The notes below the pieces were generated by a model that worked only from the letters and a program-made list of their open reading frames with translations, was not told the origin of the DNA and did no database searches. 64,000 bases of DNA from Bolinopsis microptera. Lineage: Eukaryota > Ctenophora > Tentaculata > Lobata > Bolinopsidae. The DNA lies in the NCBI RefSeq assembly GCF_026151205.1, contig NC_087072.1, positions 16,569,669 to 16,633,668 on the forward strand. Direction: 5' to 3'. A program made the translations under genes and the position numbers. Positions 37,901-49,900 of the stretch are shown here, piece after piece; the stretch's first letter is position 1; every line of letters starts with the position of its first letter.

Positions 37901-40900
37901 TCTTCATTTAAAGCTCCTATACGGTTAATTATTAACCATATGACTATTGATCAATCAAATAGGCGGCTGTAGTGGTGAAACACTACAGTTGATAGTTCAC
38001 AAGTCCTCTTTATTGAGCACATTATCTTATCACAACACAGGTTATGAGTTAGGGATCAATATTGATCAGGATTCAGGAGTTGTAATCACTTATTATCGCT
38101 AAAGTTACTGTTACCCCCTCCCACTTACTCTTACAATACTGTTAACACATCTTTATTTATTGGCTAAGAATCTGACGAGCTTAGCAACATTATAGCCGCG
38201 TGCTAAACTTAATATTCGGTAGTTCAACTCCTAGTTGGGTATAAGTTGGTCCGAAGTAACCACTTCACTTTAACACATCCCAGTGAGGGTAAATCATGAC
38301 AAGGTAAAACGTCAAATCGTTTCCATGTTGTGGTGGTAGCTGTGGCGCTCTACAGCAAATGATCAATGACTGTGACTATGAAATGACCGTTACACGGTTA
38401 CAGGGGCGTATTAATGCAAATTCAGTCATAATTGGGTGTGATCCTAATCTTATTCAATTTATCCATAATATTAATAATCATGCAAATGATTTACAGACAT
38501 TTGATCATGGTACCGTCTAGTGCTTGTTGTCTGCAGAGAATTATCACGATCAGTCCCTTCAGTTTTCACTCTGAGCTTCCAATATTTTACATAATTAGGA
38601 GATTAATTGCAAAATTATATTGCAATTCTGATTATCTGCATGGTTGATAATTAATGATGTTATCTATATAGTGCTCGTGCGTATTTGACCTTAAGATGCA
38701 CCTTTTTGGTTACAATTAGAGCTGTTATAGCTTTATCACGAACAGAATAATGCACCAACAGTCCTGAACTTGCATAATTTTTACCAATTAATAATAATTG
38801 TAATAACTAATTGATTCGAATGGTATAGTGGAATATCAAGCTCATTGCTGCAATTGTTTGGATCACATTTAAATAAAATATACCATCTGGTTATTGACTT
38901 GTAGACAAAATATCAACATGCTATCTCTGGTGAACAAAAAGCGTACATAATTACCACCGTCCACAATTTTAACCGTGCATAATTCTATCTTTGTTATTGT
39001 AACCGATAAAGTTGTCAAACAGATTGAGTGTGTGATCCTTACCGCTACATTTCAAATCCAGCGCAGTATTTAATATTTGCTTGTTCAATCATATTTATAT
39101 ATTTGTACAGTTGCGATTTTTGAATTAATTATGGTCTATGGATGAAACTTTGTAGCCTAGCAGCTGGTGTTGTGAAAGTGATATAGAGTAGAGAACTTGT
39201 AATATGATCCTTGGTGTCTTATAGTGCCTATTTCAAATGTAAAAACAAGTACCGAACTTCTCAACCATTGTCAGGGAGATGCGTCAATCTGTCCTCAATC
39301 TGTTTCATATCAAAACTTGTCCCCTGCAGTGGAGATATCTCACAAAGACTCTGGGTACCTGGAGACACTCTATACTAGGACTCTATAATACTCGGATACT
39401 TTAATAGTTAATACCTTAGTTCCCAAAAATTTGTGTGCCATTATATTGAGCACAATTTATTTGAGCCCGAAAAATTTGGGCAGAAAATTTGAACTCATTT
39501 GGGCGACCGAAAATTTGGGCACAAATTCTTCGAAAAATGAACGAATTTCCACTAAAATTTCAGTTACATATTTGCCTTAGTTCATTATTATTCCTTATTA
39601 TTCCAGTCATTTTGATTTCAATTTTAAGCATGTAGGTGGTAGTCTGAGTTGTTTCACATTATGAAATTTACGATCTGCCCAGTAACTACTAAAAAATACA
39701 GTGATGATGGCACAGGAGGAGTTTCATCAGACAATGTGAAAATTGATACCCGCTTGACAGTGATCCGTGAAGTACACGCTCGTTGGATCAACGAACTTTT
39801 TGTAAATTTAAAAGGGAGGCCAGATGACATAAGGAAAGGCTTTGAGAAGTCGGGTATAACTGATGCTTGTAGATCAGACTTTACGGTGGATGATAATCCA
39901 TTTGCAGATCTTGTTTAAATCTCTAGCTATCCGTACCTCTAGCCATTTGTTTTATTAGTAGTTGTTAGCTATTCCAGTTATTTCTATTCATTTAAAATAT
40001 AAGCCTTTTTACTTGGTCAAGCCATGAATGACAGATTAGAAAACTAAAATTTCAAATATTATTTCACTTGGATATGAAGAAAAAGCCTTCTTTCTATAGA
40101 TTTCAGGGCCACAGGCCAAACGCCAAAAGTTGGTTAGCAAAAAATTTACCAGACGGAAAAGATTTATGTTAATTTGGTCTGCAAAAAATTTGGGCGAGAG
40201 GCCCGCTCAAATTTTTTGTCGCCCAAATTTTTGGGAATTAAGGTACTCAGAACTTTAAAATCCCGGCCCGGCAGTCCAAGTGTCTGACCGCACTTAAGGT
40301 CCTGAAGAGTTAGAGTACTTTAGTTGTATAGGTGTCAACAATGATGATCCGGTGGTCAGGATACCACGACTGCCTTTTAAATATTGTAGCATGAAAAATG
40401 CACGGACCTCTTGTGGGCGCTATAGTACTTGGTGTGCAGTAACATTGAACATCTGCTTATCTTGTCTAGTTTTAAATGATTTGCTAGACTGGGTAAAATG
40501 TAGTACTTTTTAATTCCAAAAGTATCTGAATGACAGCAAAATCTTTCAACAGCATCTCACATCTTCGAAAACTTGAATTTATAGTTTCTCGCCAAAATCT
40601 CTCCAATTGGTAGAACGGGACTGCCGGAATTTCACTAACTACGGTTCCCAGTATTTCTTAATTAGTGATCATAATATTATGAGCATTAAGAATTCCACTC
40701 CCTCGATCTTTAATTCCATTAACTGGTAGTTTGCGCTCATTTTAAGGATACCAGAAATGTTCATCCACATACTTTATCACACGGCAACAATAATTAATTA
40801 GTTTACTCCTTCGCCAACTTTTCTACTGGAGATTAACAATTGTATGAGACCAGTTTCATATACTTCACCCCGAATGACCAATATACATAGACTCACAGTT

Positions 40901-43900
40901 GTTATGAACATTATTAATGTTATTGATAAATATTAATGTTATTAACCAATATTAACGTTATTGGCCACGTACTCTTCGCCTCTGTTTTTCCTGAAGATGT
41001 TAATTCATTAATTACACTGTTTGTGCTGCGGGAGGAGTGTTTAGTCTTTTACTTTTAGTGGAGTGTTGTGCGTATAACTATAATTTGTATTAGCCACCTG
41101 TTTAAGACAGACTGACATGTCAACCTCCTCTTTTTGAGTAATGATCTTGTTTTAGCTCTCCGTGTCTGCATAGAGTATGGAATTATAATTATCATATTGA
41201 TGTGCTTTATTTAGTAATCATCGGACACACCTTATCTATACATGCGTGAAATGAAGACAACGTCCAGCAGTTAGATCCTGGTTCAAACTTCAAATAGGCA
41301 CAGCTCACTTTTGAAGATAATCTTACTGGAAACTTGAGACAAGATCGGTTATAAAGTTTTAACGAGAACAGCCGATTACAGCCGTCAAAATTACGGATTA
41401 CTTATAGTTTGAAGTTGAATATTACATCTCTTCCAATGGAGAGGTTAATATTTGATCCCCAGATATCAAGAGCTTAAATCATGAATTTTCTCGTGTGCGA
41501 TATTAGGAACATATAATCCTATCTCTGACATCAGCACTTGGCTTTCTGCCATGCCGATATCATTATCATGAAGCGATACGTAGCAGGGTAGGTACCATTA
41601 TTAATAGTTCCATGGTTTATTTTGGAATGGAGATTGGAAATCCAACCGGACCCTCTGACTACATAGTTAAAATTTGGAGATCTTACTTGATTCTGGTGTC
41701 CAAAAACAGTTGTTGCCGTCCTAACCTAGAGTATAATGGCTCCAGCTGAGAGCTATGAGAATATTAACACAAAGCCTCTGGAACAACAAACTCTCGTATC
41801 AATTAAATGTATGTATATTTACATAATTATTTAATGGAGGGTTAAAAATAGCACTTAAAGACTTTCACACTAACCCTGATCCATTGTCAGATACGTACAT
41901 TAATGGAAATGTTAATCTAAGTAGAAGGCTTAGAGCTTACCAATTGTTTAAAATATCTTATTCAAAAGCCAAGATGGTCGTTAATTATATTTATATATAT
42001 TATATTTTTGATCGTATCGCCTGTTGTTCGCTTATAATAAGTATATTGTTAATAAATGAACCCTTAAAACAAGATTTTCCTACCAAAATTATTAAGCTTT
42101 ATAAATGCGACCTTTAGTCTACCTCCATGGTCCTTAGTTTTCATTTGCATTACCATTTGCATTGTGTTTTGGACTTCACATATTACGAACACCAGATTTT
42201 AACCTTTAAGATCCATCCCTCCTCCGTACACCATGTAAGCCTTTCCTTTCCCTACTACTCTACTACTGTGTTTTCGGACGCTGATTCCAAATCACCCCCG
42301 TGCGACATTAGGGTTTCAGTAAATGCTTTTGTTAGGGATTGGGTTAGGGTTAGGGTTAGGATCAGATTAGAATAATAGTTGTTCAGGGCCGGCTAGAGGA
42401 CAGGTTGAAAAAGTCGCGTGACAAACTTCACCAAGGTCAAAAGGAAATCGCGGCACGTGCAGAATCTCGATTTTCCCATTCTCCACGACAAATTTGTTAA
42501 GTGGGATTTGGAACAATGAGAACATTGATCAATTTTTAAGACAATTAATCTATATTGCTGCGATTTTCGAGATTTTCGCCACGATTTCGCCTAGTCGCGG
42601 CGCCTTGTCGCCGCAATTTTTGGCCTATATAATCGCGATTTTCTTTTGTCCTGGACAAATACTGAATAATTGGATATAGTTGTTTACCATAGTTATATTC
42701 CAGGTAATAGCATAACGTAATATCTTTAACAGTGTACCCCATCCAACCAGGTAGCCTTTTAGGCGAGTTGTTTTATGTTTAGTGCCCGGGTAGGCTGCCC
42801 GTCGCAATTACCTTCCGGGTAGTATTGCGTGCAACTTATATCAGAATTTTTGGAGACGAATGGGTAAATTTAGTGGTAAACAATAAAGATGCTTTTAGTT
42901 TTGCATGACAACTTAAGTAATTGTTTAAGTGATAACAAGTGTAAGATAACCTAAGGCATAAGAAATTAAGGGAAAAAAAGCGTAGTAATCGAACAATTCT
43001 TAAGGTAAAGCTTCTGGACGTAAGAGTAAGACAGAGCATTTAAAAGCTTGAACATTTAAAACATTTAAGGGCATTTAAAAGCTTGTTGTCTAAGTGGGTA
43101 CTATTGTCTGTAAAAAAACCTTTTATCAAAGTAGGAAACCTATCATGACAGTAAAGCCCTTTGTGCCAAAGTACTCGGTGCTCTTTGCCTATATCAGATA
43201 TTCCAGCATTCAGTCGATCATTTATAATATCAGTCGATCATTTATATCTGTAAATTGCGTGAGCAGAAGACTTTGTAACAGACGTCTTGCACTACCAGGT
43301 TTTATTGTAAAGTTTTGTTTAAATGTAGTTGCACTATGCAGTAGCTGCATGACCATATTTAAGTTTAACAGGCGTGTATGAAACTACTGGTATTAAATAA
43401 CAAGCTGCTCGCAAGGATAAGGCAGGGCGGAGGACCGAACTAGATAAAGATAAAGATAAAGATTTCAGCGTGCCTAACAGTAACAATTTGACCACTATAT
43501 CCTCATCATAACAATGTTTATTCGAGCAAACAAAAAAATTATTATTTGTTCATATGATGTTTATTTGAGCAAACAAAAGCATTATTACTTTTTTCATATG
43601 AAGTAGTCAATATCATTATTAGTTACGTAATATTATTAAGTTGTAACGTATTATATTTATCTTTTGATACTTTAAACAGGTTTATAGGTTCCAAAGCGGC
43701 TATGTTTGAAGTTGACACAACTGTTTGATAAAGTTAACATTAACTAATCTCCTGTCATTTTTACTGATATTCCGGATGTTTTGTCATCGATCTGTCGAAA
43801 ATCTTCTGTAATCTGCAATTAGTGCAATTATTTATTGTGTTTAAATTTAATTCCTTTGTAAGTTGTAACTGCAGTGATTTCTGTCAACATGCTTCGCTCT

Positions 43901-46900
43901 GTAATATTTACTACACTTACCCAGTTACTGCAGTTACTAACAGTTTCCAACTGTTAACAATTCCTAGCTGTCCCACAGTTATCTTTCACAACTTGCAACC
44001 TTTTGTTGGATTTTAATCACTTCTGATTCAAAACTGAAAACGATCGCCATCTTAATTTCCTGAAATTGATCCCGGCTTTCAAATTGCAGTTTTGTTTCGA
44101 AGTGATTTTGATAAAAATTGTGAAGTAGTCAGTAGTATTAGTAAACTCATTTATTGCAATCAGAATACATACAACTTGAGGAGAAGGTTTAATTGTCAGT
44201 GAGTTTAACACTGGTTACAAGAGGAGGAGGAGGAGCCCAACAAGTACCCGCTAGTAGTAGTTACCTGACACTACTTCAATACACTACTGCAGCTCTGTAC
44301 CATTAGTCTAACGTTTAATTAACTGGAACCCTTCCTTCTCCCAATAATTGCACTTTCACTGTACCTCCTGTCTCTGTTTTCAGGAAAATAGCTTAACCGT
44401 TGTTAGAGGTTGGAAAATTAATAAATTGATAGTTTGGCGTTATAGTCGGCATATATTGAAAACTTAGTTCATTTATAATTCAGAGTCAGTTGTAAATTTG
44501 TGAGTGAGACGATCACTTTTTTACTTTTTCATATGCTCAATGCTCATATGTTAATACTTTAATATACTGCTAGTTTTTCTTTAATAATTTTGGAGCCATG
44601 ATTGGATTAAGAAGATGCATCATATTGTTTACAGAGATTAAAATATATATCATATGATTCATAAGTCCAGACTTTTGATTAACATCAAACGATTAGCTAA
44701 TATAAACCATCAGCAACAAATAACGATTCTATTCGCTGCGATAGTTTTTATTTGACTTTTAATTAACTTAACGTCTGCACAATCTATACATATATTCAGT
44801 ATAATGACACCTGCAGTCCATTTCGGCTACGCACTGTTTGCTCAAACATGCACACGAATATCTATTAAATCAATAATTGTGAGGTAATCGTTACCTTGGA
44901 CCCCAGGCTATAATTATGTTCATTATCATAAACATAGAGATTCGGTGGAATGACAGGCTGAGCGCCGCCCAGTAATTGGTAATCGCAGTTACTTTCACAC
45001 AATGTCATCTCCTTGAAGTTGATCTAAACATCTTTTCTTTGTCCACCACAATAAATTCGGAAATGATAATTAAAATCTTAATGCCGAACAATTTCCGCTT
45101 ATTAATCATATCTATCTTGAAGATCAAGTGAACATATCCGAGCTGAAATCAGTTTAGCGTTAATTCCACCGTCAAATGGGCATGTGTCGTAAATTCGTTT
45201 AACATATCTATTTGTCGTGATCAGGAAAATATAAGGCAAAGCAACAAATTTTCATTCATTTCAATATCCCTGAGAATTTAATTGTCCGAGTTTCGTTTCC
45301 GAGTCTGGTCATGATAGCGTTTATTTGAGCAACCAGGATTTGAATATTTTTAATAGGTCGTGGTACCTTGTTGTTCCTTTAATTTTGTTATCTTAAACGA
45401 ACTTTTAGTTCGGCAGAAATGCTGGAACTAAAAACCATGTCTGTTTGACATATTGAGTAAATAATTGATTTATTGCAATTTTTATTTTATTTATTGAAGT
45501 CTGGTTATTATCTTGACATATATTCTTAGCTGTCATTACTAACATGTGTAATTATATTTTACTTCGAATTCGTTAACACATCTCTGACAAATGTACTAAT
45601 TGTACAACTATCGATAGGAAAAATTTAGCTGAGCTTTTTTGTAGCGATTATTGAGCCATTTCTAAATTGTTTCAAATTGTTTTGTTAAAAGATATCGACA
45701 GTTTTGATGATATATAATTAATCGCTAATGCAGCAGCAGCAGCAAGAAGATTATGAAATCCAGCACCTGATTTCTCTATCGAACAGTTATCTCGACATGA
45801 CCTTCACGTTCGGCGCAGGTCCTAAACATGATCCTTACATCAACTACTTTTTTGCAGCATTCATGATCGTGTGCTTCATTATTTCAACATCACTCAACCC
45901 CCTCATTTTCTACAGCTACACCAAGAAAAATAAAACAATCCAGAACTTTCTGTTTAAGGTGATAGCCTCGACGGACTTTCTGACGAACCTGGTGCCGACC
46001 CTTTTTATGAGCTACGTGTTCCTCAGCAAGATGCAGTTCGAATACACGTTCAATAACCAGCTACCTGAGTTCTTCAGCTGTACCTTTGGGTGCATCTCTC
46101 AAGTTACAACAACCATGATGGCAGTCACTCGCATGATTAGCATCCTCAAACCCTTCTTTATCGTCAAGTTTAAATGGGTACTGGCTTACCTCATTTTCTA
46201 CGCAATCTACATGTCAATTGGAAACGCTGGCGGTTTGATCATAACCGGAATAAGGGATTCAAATAATATTAGTGAGAAGGAGTACCAAATAATGTTGAAG
46301 GAACATGGAAACAAGTTGGACTTCACTAGCGTCGCTACCATAGAAATTCTAAACAAATTCTTATGCTTTGCCATGAATGTCTTTCACTGCTTCCTGGGTA
46401 TTTTCTGTAGTTTCGTCACCGTCGGATATCTACGTTCCATTGTCGGTGGAAGTGCTGAACAAGTTCGGAAGTTGAAAAGCTGCAATACCATCCTCATCAT
46501 GAACATTCCCTATGTGATTTCTATCGTCAGCAATTTTCTTGCTTATTATCAAGTTATAGGAATAGACTTTAAACTTGTTAACCACTACCTACTCCCCATT
46601 CTAACAAGTGCCTTCAACCCATGCGTCATCGTGGCGCGCACACCTGCTCTCAAGGTAGCGTTCGCATCACCAAAGAACCGGCGACAATCCATGTATAGCA
46701 GAAGTGCCGTTACAACAGTTCACACCCAACGATTCACCCAAAAGACTCCCATCGTTATATTCGAGAACCCTAGCATGGGCAACGGGACAGAAACTGAAGG
46801 TTCTGGGGTATACTTTCCCGAAAACGAGAACAACATCGAGCTGGTGAGTGTGAGCAACACTTCCTCACCCTCCCCAGATCGGGTGAACTCTGCCAGCGGC

Positions 46901-49900
46901 AGTGATGAGAGGGTGTGTAGTGCGGACAGTGTTCTCATGGTGGATGATAAGAGTGAGTAAAGGAGGACGTGAGAACTAGACGTGTTTTAGTGATAGTATT
47001 TCGGGGCAGGGGTTGAGAGCACGATACAAGTTTTTAATTGTTTCTTATTTGTTTCTATCATGAGAGCAGAGTCTGCTCAGCAGACCTTCAGTGAACCTGG
47101 AGTGCGAGAGTCTGGTTGACTTTGTAGACACAATCATGAATGTAGTGATGATATGTTTTATTATTTGATAAGTTATTCGTTGCGAGAGCTAGTGATTTGT
47201 TTGGTCAAGAAGCAAGTAAACGTGATCAGTGACGATATTGTTATTATCACGAAGACTTGTCGATGGTCAGGCAATAATTCCAAACGCAATTTATGTAACA
47301 AGCAATGACTTCTAAATCTTGCTATTGAGGACTGGATTTCACTCCATATACCTCCGTAAACCCACAAATATTTGACCGAACTATGACAAAAACCAAATTG
47401 CTTAGACTATACACGTTTGCGTTACAAATTTCCATAAATTGAGCTGAAGGATAACATGTTAGCGCGCAGGAAGGTTTACTTACTGGCAGGATATCAAATT
47501 TTGATAATTTCTTCCAAAGCGTGACCTGAATTATGTAAAATATTTATATCTGTGCAGTGTGCATTAAGTCTGATCTAGTAAATCTAGTAAATCTGTGCTA
47601 TTTCCCAGACACTAGCTAGCCAGCTGTCTGGTGAGAAAGTTAGTTTGCTGGGTGAGAAAGTTAGTTTGCTGGGCCTGACCGTCCCACGCAGATCCGACTG
47701 TTTATAACTGATTAGATTAATTAATTTGTTGAAAGATAATATTTAGATGTTAAACGATTTTAATTATCTATTAACTGGGCATCGTTCACTCAAAATAGCT
47801 AAATAGATGCGATATACGTACCAGTGCAAATAAATTCTTATAAAATGTTTCTGGAGATGGACATCGAATATTCTAAATCGATTGTAGAACCATTCTAAAA
47901 AGGTGTTTTATTTAGCTGTGGGGAAGTGTGGCCATAAAAAGCAGTCGTTTAGTAATAAGCATTACATATATGCTGAAACAAACTAAAAATGCAGTTATCC
48001 TTCAACAGATCCACTCTTCAATATATGAGATAATATTAACGAGTTAAAGTAATAGCTATAAGTATAACACTGGTGGAAAGGACATTTTGAATTACTGAAT
48101 AATAGCAGGACCACTAGAATTGGTTCACATCCCTGAAAACACAGCATATGCGGTCCAATAGTTACAATTTTCCAGCATTAGTGTTTAGTGAACGCCGAAA
48201 AAATGTTTTTCGAAATATCAGTATGTGCATGGTGCATCGGTGTACTAAATTCTTTAGTAATTAACGAATTGCATTAAATCCAAAGAGAAAACGGTAGTGA
48301 GCGTTCAGATAACTGTAAATGTGATAATAATAAATTCAGAATTAAAGATTTCGATTGTTTTATAATATATGTAATTACCTAATTTAATAAAATCAATAAA
48401 ATAAAATAAAATAAAATAAAATTTAAAAATCTTTGCGAGGTCACCGCGGCCAAACTAACAAACCGGTTTCAGCAGAGACCTCACTAAATTTATACATCTA
48501 GTATATTTTAACACGTAACATACTGACAAAAGCCCTTTTAAGAGGGACGGAATAAAAAATGATAATCTACGCAGGCTCTTGTGACAATATCCGACATTTA
48601 TCGTACATGATATCGTAAATTTTGGTTGTGAAAATTGCTTGATTGTATGCATATACATTATACAATGTATTTACGCTTATATTCACTGTACCTCTTCAGG
48701 TGGCCACGGTTGAAGAAGAACCTCCAGAAGATGCCTCAGCAGACACACTCCATGATTTAGTTTCTAAGTCTAAATTTGTTGGAGAAAAGGAGGCCGACGT
48801 TTCTGAGATTCATGTTAGGGCTATTAACGGTAAGTGTCACCTTACTTCGCTGTTACGGAGGGATCATGTATTTGGCTTAACTATGATATCCATGTGCTGA
48901 TGATTAATGCTAAAAACATGATTCTGAGATCTGCAGCTGAATAATTTGAGACGCCGTCCAACTCTCACTATTTAAAAAAGTAAAAAAAAACATAACAACG
49001 AGTCACAAACTCAGGTGGGGGATCTTTCAACTGGAGGTTCCTACACAAGTTCCACTACGCCTATCTGGAGCGCAAGGTTATAGTTGAGGGAGAGATCGAG
49101 GACCAAAAGTTCGACCCTGTTATTACTCTGAATATCAGTGATGCTGATCCTAGTATTGCACCACTCCCTTATGGTAATTATTGTGGTTGAAAGCTGTAAA
49201 TTTATTTGGGAGATATGGCGGAATTAGTTCAACTAATATTAAAGAAATATTGATTTAATGAAATTAATCTGTATCATAAAATTAAAGTTATCTGTATAAT
49301 AAATACCAATTATACCTGGTTTCTTAACTAAGACCCCCAGGTTCAGTGTCCCTGAACCTAGCGAACTGTCCTAGAGGAGCAACAGACTCAGCTAAATGTC
49401 ACATGTCCATGATCCCCGGGTACGAAAAACCACCAGGTGGGTCCATGTTAAGTCTGGAAATAGTTTTTGCAGATAGAAATTAAGAGAAATAGCAGGTAGA
49501 AATGAAAAGGTAAATCGAAGTCTATCTTTATTATAATGCGTAAACAGTAAACAGCTAATGTGAACTGGAGTATATTTTTAGAGTTGATTGAAGAAGAAGA
49601 AGAGAGTGGCAAAAAGGAAACCATTCCCAAGCTAACCTATCTGTCTGTTTTTAAAAAGAAGAAAACACTGGGTATGAATCAGAATGCAAACAAATATAGT
49701 TTTAGACAACTTATACTTATAGCGTAGAAAAGTCATGAAAAGTTAAGTGGTTGACATTGAAATAATCTGCAGATTATTTATTTGTGGATCACCTTGAATT
49801 ACAGCTCCTAATTGCAGGTTGGTGGCCGATTTATGTTAAAAAACCGAACGGGTACATGTACCAGACAGGCATGATAAGCTGTGAGCTGGAGGTAATGACC

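Larger units (their letters stand above)
26903..48699 (+). other. Ferlin intron 19, about 21.8 kb
   Basis: Donor GTGAGT at 26,903 and acceptor CCTCTTCAG at 48,691-48,699; flanking phases match. All other introns of the gene are about 100-900 bp. It contains a sense single-exon GPCR (45,728-46,960), a TA-flanked transposon with a transposase fragment (39,414-40,243), a MITE (35,369-36,001), a foldback element (29,307-29,890), hairpins, a G-tract at 27,591-27,606, a GA tract at 36,200-36,218, a telomere-like tract (42,331-42,360) and an AAAAT microsatellite. Other stretches (26.9-29.3, 29.9-34.5, 36.0-39.4, 40.2-45.7 and 47.0-48.7 kb) show no gene that I can support. Confidence 0.85.

Noticed and set aside
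42494-43381. Overlapping frames of 60-95 codons on both strands
   Set aside because: No domain, splice partner or coding-like bias; background frames in the ferlin intron.
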